64,000 bases of DNA from Saccharomycopsis fibuligera x Saccharomycopsis cf. fibuligera. Lineage: Eukaryota; Ascomycota; Saccharomycetes; Ascoideales; Saccharomycopsidaceae. A model generated the notes under the pieces. The model was not told the origin of the DNA, did no database searches, and saw only the letters and a list, made by a program, of their open reading frames with translations. Positions 34,523 to 45,016 of this stretch are shown piece by piece; within the stretch, counting starts at the first letter, position 1; every line of letters starts with the position of its first letter. The translations under genes and the position numbers were made by a program. The stretch is from the NCBI GenBank assembly GCA_001936135.1, contig CP012812.1:744001-808000 (forward strand), in the 5' to 3' direction.

Positions 34523-36412
34523 CTAGCCTGTAAGAAAAGCCTGGAATTCGGGATCAAATGCCCCGCGCCTTAGCATCAACTCTTCAACATTATAATCAAA
34601 CCTCGAGACTGCATAGTTCTGATTAAACAAAAAGTCATAAATGCGTAGCTTCATTATGTTGAAGAATGAAAGCTGTTGTCGCATATTGCTGTTTTGAGAA
34701 TTGTAGAAAAGCGCTGACGGTAGCTGAGGAGAGGACAGTGACGATGATAATGATGATAGCATGCCAGTTTTGTAAAATGTGTACAGCACCTGAATCATGA
34801 ATAGTAAGGCGGTTATAACTGCAATAATTATGCCCATTCTTATGACTGACTTGTTGCTGTTTTTAAAAGGGATTGAGCGCCAAACCTGGGCAAAATCAAA
34901 ACTACTACTGTCCAGGCCTAATTCCGCAGCGATAGCGGCAGCAGTGCTACCAAAGCGAGTTTTTTGATTCATCAACTTTTGCAAATAGCGGAGTTGTTTG
35001 AACTTTGCTTCTTTCAATTCACGATACTGTTTTTTCGAAATGACTACTTTATCATGAAGGTTATTCTTGCTGTGGACTAGCTGGTCTTGAATTTTGCTTA
35101 GTTCTTCTTTGATAGTGATGTTTTTCAATTTCAAGCTATTTATCTCAAGCAATTTTTCGTTATTCAATTTCGTTAACTCTGACTTGAGGTTTTCAACTTG
35201 CTGTTGTAATTTATCGTTTTCTAGCCTGTGTTTATTGTCATTGCTGTCATTGCTGTTTTCGTTGTTTCTAATTTTCTCTTGTAAGCTTTCGATATTGACA
35301 AGCTTTTCAAACAATTCATTGACTTCTGTATTCAAATTTTTGTTCACTTCGGTAAGTCGCTTGTTTTCCAGCTCTTGGTCTTTCAAGCTATTGGACAATA
35401 TCTCGATCTTGTGGTTCTTAAGTTCTATAGAACTAATGTATTCCTGAGCCAACTCTTTATCAATCTTTAGCTCTTTTATAAGCTTTTCATTCTCCTGCTG
35501 GCTTTTCTTCCAACTTTGCAACTGGGTTTCAAGCTCCTCAATTAACTTATCGCGATATTCAATCTCCTGTTCTTTTGTATCAACAATAGTCTGTAATTTG
35601 TTGAGTTCTAAGGCCAGAGATCTATTGAGCTCATCGCTGACCGGTGAACTGATATTCGATGCGTCACGGAGCCCTGCGCTAGCACCACTAATGGATCGCT
35701 GTTTTGATTTTGGCAGCAGCAAAGTAACTTTGTCAGTATTATTATTATTGATATTATTTTGGCTGCTATTAATTTTATTTTCTTCATCAGTGACATTAGT
35801 ATTGGTACTTTCCATATCAAACATCTTAGAAGAAAACAATGGTGTCGAGGTAGCAATTCTGTTCAAGGATGATACTCTGGACTTTGGCTTTTTGAAAGCT
35901 AGCGGTGAATCATCATTGCGACGAAGGTCTTCTTCTTCATCACTGTTTATGGAGTATATTGTTTTACTGAGCACAGCGTTAGAGTTAATTTTACTATCAT
36001 TATTCTTCTCAGACTTCAAGATCTCCGAAAGGTCATCATCATCATTATTTATTTCGTCTTCATCCTTTATAGGTCGCTGTTTCTGATGCTCCTCTTGTTG
36101 CAGTTGGTCTTGATACTCTTGCACCCCAGCGGCTAAAAGTTCATGAAAAGGCTTGTTGCAAATTATTCTATAAAACTCTTTAAGATCATTCTTTTCAATA
36201 GTTACTTCATCAGCAGACTCACTAATTGCATCGTTGATAGTATTAATCTGCTCTTCGTCTAACAATGTCTTTTGCAGTGCTTCTTCTAATAACTGATTAA
36301 GCCTCATAAGATCTTTTTGGTGAATATAAGGCTCACTTGGGTCTTCACCGTTAATTTTCTTGAGCTTGACCCAGCACAGGTCCAAGACTGCGTCGGACAG
36401 CATTTGTTCCAT
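34523..36412 (-). CDS. MPS2: Spindle pole body membrane protein Mps2-like
   Basis: Encodes 629 residues. The N-terminus (DAVLDLCWVKLKKINGED...YIHQKDLMRLNQLLEEA) lines up with S. cerevisiae Mps2 (DAIFEYAWGQID...IYGKDLPKLIEIIENI). A disordered acidic/Ser-rich region, a long coiled coil (about 265-495), one membrane segment (about 525-546) and a short C-terminal tail follow, the same order as in Mps2. Mps2 anchors the spindle pole body in the nuclear envelope and works with Bbp1 and Nbp1. The protein is longer than the S. cerevisiae form (387), mainly in the coiled coil. Similarity outside the N-terminus is weak, so a different coiled-coil SUN/KASH-type protein is possible. The ATG at 36412 is the first in frame. 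Confidence 0.75.
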   Translation of the reverse strand: MEQMLSDAVLDLCWVKLKKINGEDPSEPYIHQKDLMRLNQLLEEALQKTLLDEEQINTINDAISESADEVTIEKNDLKEFYRIICNKPFHELLAAGVQEYQDQLQQEEHQKQRPIKDEDEINNDDDDLSEILKSEKNNDSKINSNAVLSKTIYSINSDEEEDLRRNDDSPLAFKKPKSRVSSLNRIATSTPLFSSKMFDMESTNTNVTDEENKINSSQNNINNNNTDKVTLLLPKSKQRSISGASAGLRDASNISSPVSDELNRSLALELNKLQTIVDTKEQEIEYRDKLIEELETQLQSWKKSQQENEKLIKELKIDKELAQEYISSIELKNHKIEILSNSLKDQELENKRLTEVNKNLNTEVNELFEKLVNIESLQEKIRNNENSNDSNDNKHRLENDKLQQQVENLKSELTKLNNEKLLEINSLKLKNITIKEELSKIQDQLVHSKNNLHDKVVISKKQYRELKEAKFKQLRYLQKLMNQKTRFGSTAAAIAAELGLDSSSFDFAQVWRSIPFKNSNKSVIRMGIIIAVITALLFMIQVLYTFYKTGMLSSLSSSLSSPQLPSALFYNSQNSNMRQQLSFFNIMKLRIYDFLFNQNYAVSRFDYNVEELMLRRGAFDPEFQAFLTG

Positions 36413-38290
36413 GGCAAAATGTTATCAATAGCTATCACCATTTATTGGTACTAATAATACCACCAATAGATATTTTGGTGGATCATCGCATATTGTTATG
36501 ATGATATCATCTCCTTTCTGTTTGTTTATTTGTGTGGGCACCCAAGGGAAGAAAAAAGCGTGTCGTTTCCTGACAAACTCGTTACATAATCTGAAACACA
36601 CTTTATCATCTGACACAACTGTTATTTTTCCGAAAGTTTATAAGGTTACCGGAGAAACTAAGTTGGCCACATGACTACCCCGTGGCACACCCCATGTAGC
36701 ACCCCATGGGGCTGGTGGGGGTGGTGGAGGTGGAGGTGGGGGAATTGCGAACAAGAAAGCCATAGGAGAAAAGCGGCACTATGTGCGAGGTGCTTCGCCT
36801 TTTACCCTGTCTTTCTTCATCATTGGCGGGAATATATGCGGCCAGGCGAATCGGGAAGTCCGGCCATGCTTCATGCTGTCTTATGCTGTACATTTAGTGG
36901 CTACTAGCAGCATACCAGGAGCTAAAATGCCGGTGTGGCAGCATTTAGGTGTAATTGCGTCTGGTTTCTCCACATATTATTGCAGGATGCGTAGAGCCAA
37001 CTCTCTCAAGATAGAGCTTTTGGTATTCAGCTTCTCTATAAGTGCATACTATGCGCGTCTATGCGTTAGTTACTGCGGAAGCACTGCACCACTGCTGCAA
37101 AGCCATGAAGCTTGTGGATGATTGTCTTTCTATATATGCTGCCACTGGGTGCATCCCGAGGTCTTCTGCCGCGCTACGTTGCGGTTTTGCGCACTCTACC
37201 GCGGGCTGGCGCTGGATGATGTCGGTGAGATGTGCTGGTGGTGTGAACCGCACATAGAACCAGGCGGCACCAGCACTATGATTGGCTGTGACGGAAAAAC
37301 TTCCCGGATAAATTGGTGTGCACTGATGTCGCACAAGGTATATGAAGAAAAAAAAATTTTTTGTCTTTTAGATTTTCCGGTTGCTTATGATGGACGGGGA
37401 CCTAAATTACTAATACTGGCAAAGGTGTCCTTGAGAGGTTGTAGACAAGAACAAGTGATGATAGATGGTGGTGAGTAAAGTATAAGTGACGATTGAACCA
37501 TCAATATATTTTTTGAAGTTTTGTAGCAACTTATGCCGTCGTTCCAGCAAAAAAGCGGCCTCTGGGGCACTGTCAGTACCCTCGGGAGCCGAGGCACCGC
37601 CAGGTTCCCCAGACCCCCCACACAGCTCCCGGTTAAGGTTACTGGAGGCCATGGCCTGGGAGCGGAAAAAAAGAAAGAAAAGCAGTTGGCAATTACCTCG
37701 ATGTGCACATTCTATATAAGTGAGACCAGCCTGCTCGGAGTAGAAAAAAGGGAAAGCGTTTTGTTGTCTTGTTTCTTTTCTTTCTTCTTTTCTTCTTCTC
37801 TTCTCTTCTCTTTCTCTTTCTGTTTCTCTCCTCCTTTTCCTTCTTTTCCTGCTTGCCCCTCTATCCATCATTTTATCCTTCACTAGTGACACACCTCGTT
37901 TACATACTCTCTCTAGGCTCGTCATCTTTACGCCCAACTCTAAATTAAAAGAAGCAGGCCGACAAAAATATTCCCATTCATCCTTAGCTGGTTTCATCCC
38001 TCGCCCGGCTAACGCTCCGTGTTTTATTTTTATTTTTACTTTCACCTTCCGCACAATTCACCTTCATTTTAACCTTTTACCTTTCACATTTACGTTTTGG
38101 TTATTATTCCTTTTTCGCTTCCTTTTGCTCCTTTTAGTGCATAAAACCTGCTTCTCATTATCACTAATCAACAACATTTATACTTATTTGCTTCTTTTCC
38201 TGTCTTAGTTGCATTTTTTACAGAAACACACACACACACACTTCCCCTTTTTCTACGGTTATCACAAAGATTTCCCTTATTCCCCATAGT
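36413..38290. other. Divergent promoter region of MPS2 and MIG1
   Basis: 1.9 kb, with the stretch 36660-37650 clearly richer in G+C than other spacers. It holds GGGG/CCCC clusters (listed separately) and a 300-bp pyrimidine tract (37740-38060, mostly CTT/CTTTT) of the kind found in yeast promoters and leaders. A CA repeat lies at 38227-38241. Many overlapping open frames on both strands come from the GC content and I accept none. Confidence 0.5.
36676..36755. promoter_or_regulatory. Cluster of GGGG/CCCC motifs, candidate Mig1-type sites
   Basis: Several CCCC or GGGG cores lie within 80 bp: TACCCCG, ACACCCC, the palindrome CCCCATGGGG at 36702-36711, and GTGGGGG and GTGGGGGAA. Mig1 binds SYGGGG, often with an A/T stretch on its 5' side. 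A second group (GGGGCA, CCCCAGACCCCCCAC) lies at 37562-37622. Autoregulation of MIG1 is one reading; the sites are also 260-330 bp before MPS2. Confidence 0.3.
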
Positions 38291-39442
38291 ATGATGAATT
38301 CCAAGAAACCCACCCTCAAGGGCAAAAGCCCGGATGGCGACCGTCCTTACAAATGTCCAATGTGTGATAAAGCTTTCCACCGTTTGGAGCACCAAACTAG
38401 ACACATCAGAACTCATACGGGCGAGAAACCTCACCCTTGTACATTCCCTGGTTGTAACAAACGTTTTTCAAGATCAGATGAGTTGACTAGACACTCGAGA
38501 ATCCATACCAATCCAAATTCTAGAAGAAAAAACAAGAATCAAAACATCTCTATCATTCAAGTTGACCCAATATACAATCAAGCTGTGCCTGCTCCCCCTC
38601 CTCAACAACCTCAACAGAACCCTCAACAACCTCAACCAGTGCACCAATCTCAGCAGCCAATAGGTATTGATTTTAACGGCAATCCAATTTACCCATACAT
38701 GATCAACTTGCCTCCAGCTATCAATCAGAATCAGTTTCGTTCTTTGCCTACTTCTCCAGCTGCTTCTGCTCATGAACATCAACAACAACAACAGCAACAG
38801 AGCTACTTTACTTCTCCTACTCCTTCATATTCTTCAATTCACAACAATGAAAACTTGGCTGGTGGTTCTAATAGCAATAATGGTTTCCATTCTTCTAAAT
38901 CGACAACATATCTTAATCATTTCGGTAACTCCACTCCTCATCATCATAACAACTTGCATTTCTTATCTTCCGCTTCATCTTCCAAAACTCATTCTTTGCA
39001 AAATTCTCCCAACAACTCATCTACAAACTTGTTTTCTCAAAGCGGGAGATTTTCTACTTCTTCCAGCGCCACCTCCCTTCACTCTATGGCTTCAAACACA
39101 TTTAATCTCCCACCATTGAAAATGACTCCAATAAGTAGCACCAATACAAACAATAGCAGCACTTCGACCGTGAATGGTAATAGTTTCAATAACGGCAATG
39201 ATGAGCCGTTGACTTTTGGTGCCAGAAAGTCCAAAAAATTGTCAACGCCACCATACACTACCCCGTTGCAATCTCCTAGCATCTCGCCAGTTTCCAATAA
39301 CCATCCTCATGCAAATGGTAACAATATCACTCTTCCGCCAATCAGAACCCTTTTGGCTAGTTTGGAGGAAAATGGTGGGAAAAGGGGTAGCAATGGTAAT
39401 GAATCCTCTAGATTGCCTCATATTGACGAGATGTTCCCATAA
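38291..39442 (+). CDS. MIG1: C2H2 zinc-finger glucose repressor Mig1
   Basis: Encodes 383 residues. Two C2H2 fingers near the N-terminus: [23 protein letters not shown] (about 20-42, key Cys/His all present) and the second, HPCTFPGC to HSRIH (about 48-72), with the TGEKP linker between them. These are the Mig1-type fingers that bind GC boxes next to AT stretches. The rest is Gln/Asn/Ser/Pro-rich and disordered, with a basic [18 protein letters not shown] segment near 310 and a conserved-looking end [11 protein letters not shown]...LPHIDEMFP. Mig1 represses genes for alternative carbon use in glucose. A second ATG follows immediately (38294); either could be used. Confidence 0.9.
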   Translation: MMNSKKPTLKGKSPDGDRPYKCPMCDKAFHRLEHQTRHIRTHTGEKPHPCTFPGCNKRFSRSDELTRHSRIHTNPNSRRKNKNQNISIIQVDPIYNQAVPAPPPQQPQQNPQQPQPVHQSQQPIGIDFNGNPIYPYMINLPPAINQNQFRSLPTSPAASAHEHQQQQQQQSYFTSPTPSYSSIHNNENLAGGSNSNNGFHSSKSTTYLNHFGNSTPHHHNNLHFLSSASSSKTHSLQNSPNNSSTNLFSQSGRFSTSSSATSLHSMASNTFNLPPLKMTPISSTNTNNSSTSTVNGNSFNNGNDEPLTFGARKSKKLSTPPYTTPLQSPSISPVSNNHPHANGNNITLPPIRTLLASLEENGGKRGSNGNESSRLPHIDEMFP

Positions 39443-41764
39443 GTGAGCTACATGAAGAATAAATTATTTTCTGCTTAACGTTTTTTTCGGATCATGACTG
39501 TTATGACTGCTTACGCGTTTGTTTTCATTTCTGCTTTGTTTTTGCTGCTTCATTTTGTTATAAACAATATCCAGTCCTTTTTCTTTTTATTTTTTCTGTT
39601 CTGAGGATCGTTTTTTTTTTTTTTTTTTTTGTTTTGCTTTATTTATCATGATTTTTACTTTTATTGTTTCATTATTACTTTTACTCTGGGGTTCTTTTAT
39701 ATATTTTTGTCAATGTCATATGCTTGCTGTGCTTTATCCTTCACTTCTTTATTCCTCTTCTTTCCTTATTGTCTTTTTTTTCGCGGGTTGTTTTCTTTTC
39801 TGGATTTTATCGTCATTGTTATTATCGTCATCATTATCTTTGTTTTTAGTATTACGGATAGTACAAACTGCAAAATGGAGGAGTTCTTTTTTTAATTCCT
39901 TATGATTTAAGAGTATATTCAACTTTTGGAATCTGCTGCTATTTGCAGACCACGTCTTTTTTTTTTTTTTTCTATCCAACAACTTTCCAATAATCATTTT
40001 CTCCATTGCCCGTATTTCTTTTTTCTTTATCTTATCTTTGCAAAATGCAATTTTTTGTCAACATTCTAACTACATTCATGTCATAATAATAAACTCTTTG
40101 GAAACTAATACCTGAACGTCTTTTTTGTGTGTAGATGTTTTGCTCTTACCGCACAAGCACTTTTGAACTAAGTTGCTGGCTTTCGATTAAACCAGTGAGC
40201 ATTTCGGTGCTGTAATCAAAACTTCATCTACAAGGAGAACGAGATTGCTGATCAGGCATTGGGAGTAGTCTGCCATTTTCAAAGTTATCACGAATAAAGT
40301 AGTTTTCTTTTGAATTGAGCTAAGCTTCTTTGTATCAATGTTCTAAAATTTTAAATTGCAATTTCTGCTGATCAATTTAAATACCTTTTATCTTTGAGAG
40401 GTATTCCTTAGGGCATGCGCTCTTTGGATGGGTGCTTTTACAGGTGGCATTTATTGCTGGATTCTAACGCAAACAATAATGCGAAGTTGATTGGTTTTAT
40501 TCCTGGTTGTAATCATGGTTCTTTGCAACGTAGTGTTAAAATTTTACAATAATTTCGACTCCAGAGACGAAGGAAAATGCATATGAACGAATTTTACTTC
40601 TTAGGTGCATCATGAGACATATATTTTCATATGCACCCTTCCAGACATACTTTCAACCTGAGAGTGTTCTTTCTTATCTTCTTCACATGTACCTATATAC
40701 TTATGTCTTAATTTTTTAGTTTACTCATGGATCCTGTCTTCAATTCGCTACGAAGATAAATGGGAAACATTGATGCGTCTTTTTCTAGTGTATGTGGACA
40801 CAATACCTTAGGGTTCTAAATTTAAAGTCAAGAAAAGTCTTTTCAAAAACTTGGCGTTAGAACAAGAAAATTTTCAGATATTAAGAAGATTTTGTAGGTC
40901 TAATGTTAGTTTTCTTCAAAGCAATAAGATTATGGCTGCTTTCCTATTATTCACCGCCTAAACCATAAATTGTAAGATCATATTGCGGGATGTGTAGTGC
41001 TAAGTATGACTTGGTGCTCCAAAAACTTGATTACAAAGGCAGTACCGATGCTCCTCACGAACGCACAAAACAGAGCGAAAAAAATTTCCATCGCCATAAA
41101 ATTAGCATCAAAATAATTTTTTAAAAAGATAAAGGGAAATCGCGTTGCATAAAGTAATGATGAAGACAATTGAGATATATATAAAGATAGCAAAAAGCAG
41201 CAGCGCCTGCAGACTAACTTTTCAACATGCATGGAACCAATCCCTTTGGGATACAGGCTAATTTAGAAGACAAATGAAGTGCAGTCTCGGAAGACATATA
41301 CGTACTAAAAATAAATTACTATAAAGTATAACGACGAAATTTAAAGCTAAAATGCAATCGAGTGCAAAATGGCAACTTCACTTGACCACCAATGAGAGAA
41401 AATTCTCTTTGGAAAGTATCATATACGAGTAAATGAGATTCTCCGAGCTGTCATTGTATCACATGAGATAAACGTCCTCCAGCATAAACGCACTGCTGAC
41501 ATTATCCTGCATTGCGATTGGTGGATGTTTTGGCGGAATCAGTCAATGAGTCACTCCGGTATAAATGAGTGAAAAGTGAAAAATGACGAAACGCAACCTA
41601 AACAGAAAAAAAAAAAATGCTGATTCCTACTAATTACTATATTGTTTCCTGCTCTTCTCTTTCTCTCTTCTCTTCCTCTTTTTTTTCTATTTCTGCCTTT
41701 CTATGGTGAGCCTGCTGCTAATACAAAGCATATACCTGCAAAGTACAATACTCAGTTAGACAAA
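39443..41764. other. Intergenic between MIG1 and LYS4
   Basis: 2.3 kb. T-rich with T18-type runs at 39611-39630 and 39957-39971. No supported gene. The LYS4 frame stays open upstream of its ATG to 41642, but that part reads as a Leu/Phe-rich leader and is not expected to be translated. A Gcn4-type site is listed separately. ATTGG (CCAAT reversed) lies near 41517-41521. Confidence 0.5.
41547..41553. promoter_or_regulatory. Gcn4-type site TGAGTCA upstream of LYS4
   Basis: TGAGTCA is a perfect match to the Gcn4 consensus TGASTCA and lies 212 bp before the LYS4 ATG. General amino acid control of lysine synthesis genes by Gcn4 is well known in yeasts, so the position makes sense. Confidence 0.6.
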
Positions 41765-43870
41765 ATGCTCTCATTCGCTTCTAGAGTGCAGAATAACTAC
41801 AATTATAGCCAAAGGCTCTTCTCCACCTCGGCCAAGACCCTTTTGGGCCAAAACTTGACAGAGAAGATCGTTCAGCGATACGCAGTAGGTCTTCCAAAGG
41901 GCAAACAAGTTCATGCTGGGGACTATGTCACTGTTAAGCCTCGCCACTGTATGACTCACGACAATAGTTGGCCCGTGGCGTTGAAATTCAAAGGTTTGGG
42001 TGCTTCGAAGGTCAAAGATAATAGACAAGTGGTGATGACGTTGGATCACGATGTGCAAAACAAGACAGAGAAGAATTTGTCCAAATACAGCAATATTGAA
42101 AATTTCGCTAAACTGCATGGTGTTGATTTCTATCCAGCCGGTAGAGGTATTGGTCACCAGATCATGATCGAAGAAGGTTATGCTTTTCCAATGTCGTTAA
42201 CGGTGGCTTCTGACTCACACTCCAACACTTATGGTGGGTTGGGTGCTTTGGGTACGCCAATTGTCAGAACCGATGCTGCTTCCATTTGGGCCACCGGTCA
42301 AACCTGGTGGCAGATCCCACCGGTAGCTAGAGTCGAGTTGAAAGGTAAATTACCTAAAGGTGTTACTGGTAAAGATGTGATTGTATCACTTTGTGGTTTA
42401 TTCAACAAGGACGAAGTGTTGAACCATGCTATAGAATTTCATGGTGAACATATCAGTGAGTTGCCAATCGATTACAGATTAACAATTGCCAATATGACTA
42501 CTGAATGGGGTGCTTTGTCTGGGTTGTTTCCAGTTGACGAAACTCTTGTTCAGTGGTACGAAAACAGATTGAAAATTTTGGGACCTAACCATCCAAGAAT
42601 TAACCAAGAAACCGTTAACAACCTCAAAGAAAGTTTGGTCAAGGTGAATCCAGACAGTGATGCATTTTATGCTAAGACATTAACAATAGATTTGAGTACT
42701 CTTTCCCCATACATTTCTGGTCCAAACTCTGTCAAAGTGTCCAACTCTTTAACTGATCTTTCCAACAAAAATATGAAGGTTGACAAAGCATATTTGGTTT
42801 CTTGTACAAACTCGCGTTTATCCGACATCAAAGCAGCAGCTGACATCATCAGAGGCCACAAAGTTGCCCCAGGTGTTAAATTCTACGTCGCTGCTGCATC
42901 ATCTAATGTGCAAAAAGATGCTGAGGCTTCCGGTGATTGGCAGGCCATCATCGACGCCGGTGCCATTGCTTTGCCAGCTGGTTGTGGACCATGTATAGGG
43001 CTTGGTACTGGGTTATTAGAACCTGGTGAAGTGGGCATTAGTGCCACTAACAGAAACTTCAAGGGTAGAATGGGTTCCAAGGATGCTTTAGCATTTTTGG
43101 CTTCTCCTGAAGTGGTGGCTGCTTCTGCCGTGTTGGGTAAGATTGGTTCACCAGAAGAAGTGTTGGGGAAACCGGTGCGCCAGACCAGTGAAGTGATCAA
43201 ATCTATTACTGTCAACAAAAAGCCAAGCGAAAGTGGTTCTCCAGCTGCTGCTGATGCTACTAGTGATGGTGCAGAAAGTGCAGTAGAGGTTTTAGAAGGC
43301 TTTCCTAAGGAAATTGTTGGTGAATTGGTACTTTGTGATGCTGACAATATTAATACCGATGGTATCTATCCAGGTAAATACACTTACCAAGATGATGTTC
43401 CAAGGGAAAAAATGGCCCAAGTGTGCATGGAGAATTACGATTCTGAATTTGGCCAAAAGACTCAACCTGGTGACATTGTGATCAGTGGGTTTAACTTTGG
43501 TACTGGTTCTTCCAGAGAACAAGCTGCCACTGCTATTCTTGCTCGTGATATGAAATTGATTGTCGCTGGTTCATTTGGTAACATTTTCTCCAGAAACAGT
43601 ATTAATAATGCATTGTTGACTTTGGAAATCCCAGATTTGATTAATATGTTGAGAGAAAAATACAAGGATAGTGGTAAAGAACTTACTAGAAGAACCGGCT
43701 GGTTTTTAAAATGGGACGTGTCCAACGCGCAAGTAACGGTCACTGACGGACAAGAAGGACCAGTGGTCTTACAACAGAAAGTGGGCGAATTGGGTGCAAA
43801 CTTGCAAGATATCATTGTTAAAGGTGGTTTAGAAGGATGGGTCAAGAGTGAGTTGGCCAAAGAACAATAA
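41765..43870 (+). CDS. LYS4: Mitochondrial homoaconitase Lys4, lysine biosynthesis
   Basis: Encodes 701 residues from the first in-frame ATG, which gives a mitochondrial presequence (MLSFASRVQ...[12 protein letters not shown]). It converts homocitrate/homoaconitate to homoisocitrate in the alpha-aminoadipate pathway. The aconitase fold with a 4Fe-4S cluster is shown by SCTNSRLSD (Cys about 346) and CGPCIGLG (Cys about 407 and 410). [44 protein letters not shown] and the swivel domain [14 protein letters not shown] are also present. [19 protein letters not shown] and [16 protein letters not shown] match Lys4 rather than Aco1/Aco2. The codon for residue 117 (FAK-x-HG) is CTG, where S. cerevisiae Lys4 has Lys; Ser fits better than Leu. 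Confidence 0.95.
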   Translation: MLSFASRVQNNYNYSQRLFSTSAKTLLGQNLTEKIVQRYAVGLPKGKQVHAGDYVTVKPRHCMTHDNSWPVALKFKGLGASKVKDNRQVVMTLDHDVQNKTEKNLSKYSNIENFAKLHGVDFYPAGRGIGHQIMIEEGYAFPMSLTVASDSHSNTYGGLGALGTPIVRTDAASIWATGQTWWQIPPVARVELKGKLPKGVTGKDVIVSLCGLFNKDEVLNHAIEFHGEHISELPIDYRLTIANMTTEWGALSGLFPVDETLVQWYENRLKILGPNHPRINQETVNNLKESLVKVNPDSDAFYAKTLTIDLSTLSPYISGPNSVKVSNSLTDLSNKNMKVDKAYLVSCTNSRLSDIKAAADIIRGHKVAPGVKFYVAAASSNVQKDAEASGDWQAIIDAGAIALPAGCGPCIGLGTGLLEPGEVGISATNRNFKGRMGSKDALAFLASPEVVAASAVLGKIGSPEEVLGKPVRQTSEVIKSITVNKKPSESGSPAAADATSDGAESAVEVLEGFPKEIVGELVLCDADNINTDGIYPGKYTYQDDVPREKMAQVCMENYDSEFGQKTQPGDIVISGFNFGTGSSREQAATAILARDMKLIVAGSFGNIFSRNSINNALLTLEIPDLINMLREKYKDSGKELTRRTGWFLKWDVSNAQVTVTDGQEGPVVLQQKVGELGANLQDIIVKGGLEGWVKSELAKEQ

Positions 43871-44210
43871 AGAATAGAAATTAGATTACGATAATTGTGT
43901 ATTTTACTTTTTAGAGTTTTTTGTTAACCATTTTTGTCATGTCATGAAAATTAAACCGGTTCTTTGACAGTGTTTAATAGAGTACCATTTTAACTCATAA
44001 GTTTGTTTCTTGTTGCTTCTTCTTTGTTTTTGTTCATATATTTTGCATTTTACATTACCTACTAATACACCAAAACTGTACTTTTGCATCAGTAGGTCTC
44101 TAATGTTGTATCTTGTAGGTGCTATCTCATGTTGAAATACGCCCATGTATTTTTGCTTAATAGTGTTCGCATCCGACCATATGAGAAACTAGCGCAAATT
44201 GTTAACGCTG
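43871..44210. other. Intergenic between LYS4 and the LINE tail
   Basis: 340 bp of LYS4 3' sequence, T-rich, nothing else seen. Confidence 0.4.
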
Positions 44211-44831
44211 TTTTTTCTTTTTTCACACACAATATCGATTTATTATTTCTATATAAACGGTAGAAAATAGAATCTTATAAACTTATCTATATAGTATATA
44301 CAGTATAGTTCAGTTGTTAGTATATAGGGGAAACTTATACAAGTGCAAAACCCCGTTAGTATTATTTAGACTTTAATGGATCTTTTGGATTTGAAATAGA
44401 TATAGGAGAGATTATAGTCTAGGATGGATGATATTTTATTTTTATTTTTATTTTTTTTTTTTTTTAAGGGTCATTGCTTTGCTGTCGACAGATAAAAAGA
44501 AAGGGATCTCACTTCAATACCATTTTCCACTCACTAAGATAACACTGATGTGTTATCTAATTCATTACCGTGGTGATGTAGTAAACAAGACTAGAGATTG
44601 GAATGGTTTTCCAATCAAAGTCCTTATCTCTCCGTAGGCGGGAGTATTTCTTTTGGAATATCAAGTAGTTGTCGACCTGGATTAATTCTCGTGTATCACT
44701 GGATGGAAGGATGAGGCTGTCCCAGCTCAATTCCTTATTTATATGTAACTTTTTCCATAAAGCTTGTGCTACTGGACATTTAACCAAAAAGTGCTCCATT
44801 TGTTTGTTGATAGCATCTTCGTATGACTGCT
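44211..44831 (-). mobile_element. 5'-truncated L1-type (Zorro-like) LINE tail, copy 2
   Basis: Minus strand. An interrupted poly-A (T-rich 44211-44223), the 3' untranslated part, a stop at 44557, and the coding tail up to the truncation at about 44831. The protein end reads MEHFLVKCPVAQALWKKL...PISSLVYYITTVMN, almost the same as copy 1, and keeps the zinc-ligand His. TTAAC occurs on both sides (44201-44205 and 44831-44835) and may be the target-site repeat. It ends 69 bp before tRNA-Leu, in opposite orientation to it. Confidence 0.75.
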
Positions 44832-44842
44832 TAACAAGACGC

Positions 44843-44879
44843 GTTTAAAAGTACTTAGTAGAGAACTACTCTTTTAAAC
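44843..44879. repeat. Hairpin between LINE copy 2 and tRNA-Leu
   Basis: GTTTAAAAG (44843-44851) and AGTAG (44857-44861) pair with CTACT and CTTTTAAAC (44866-44879) around an AGAA loop, leaving a 5-base bulge. The 14-bp stem sits 20 bp before the tRNA gene, where TFIIIB would bind. Confidence 0.7.
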
Positions 44880-44899
44880 ACAACAAGCTCTCACGTGAA

Positions 44900-45016
44900 G
44901 GACGTGTGGCCGAGTGGTCTAAGGCGCTCGACTCAAGAGTTCAAAATCTCTTGCAGCCTAAACAGCTGAGCAATCGAGTCTCGAAAGAGGCATGAGTTCG
45001 AACCTCATCGCGTCCA
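44900..45016 (+). tRNA. tRNA-Leu (CAA) with 35-nt intron
   Basis: The acceptor GGACGTG pairs with CGCGTCC, discriminator A. D arm GGCCGAGTGGTCTAAGGC. The anticodon stem CTCGA/TCGAG encloses CTCAAG-A with anticodon CAA, which reads TTG, the main Leu codon in these genes. The intron is placed after position 37, 44938-44972. Variable arm TCTCGAAAGAGGC; T arm with GTTCGAACC. A T5 terminator follows at about 45021. Confidence 0.95.

Noticed and set aside
37059-37334. Overlapping frames on both strands in the GC-rich MIG1 spacer
   Set aside because: Open on several frames at once, as expected when stops are rare in GC-rich DNA; Cys/Ser-rich, no family.
37410-38054. 214-codon minus-strand open frame upstream of MIG1
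   Set aside because: Its Lys/Arg/Glu-only stretch is the complement of a CTT-rich promoter tract; no conserved block.
41642-41764. N-terminal extension of LYS4
   Set aside because: Starts with TTG and encodes a Leu/Phe-rich stretch; the ATG at 41765 gives a standard mitochondrial presequence.
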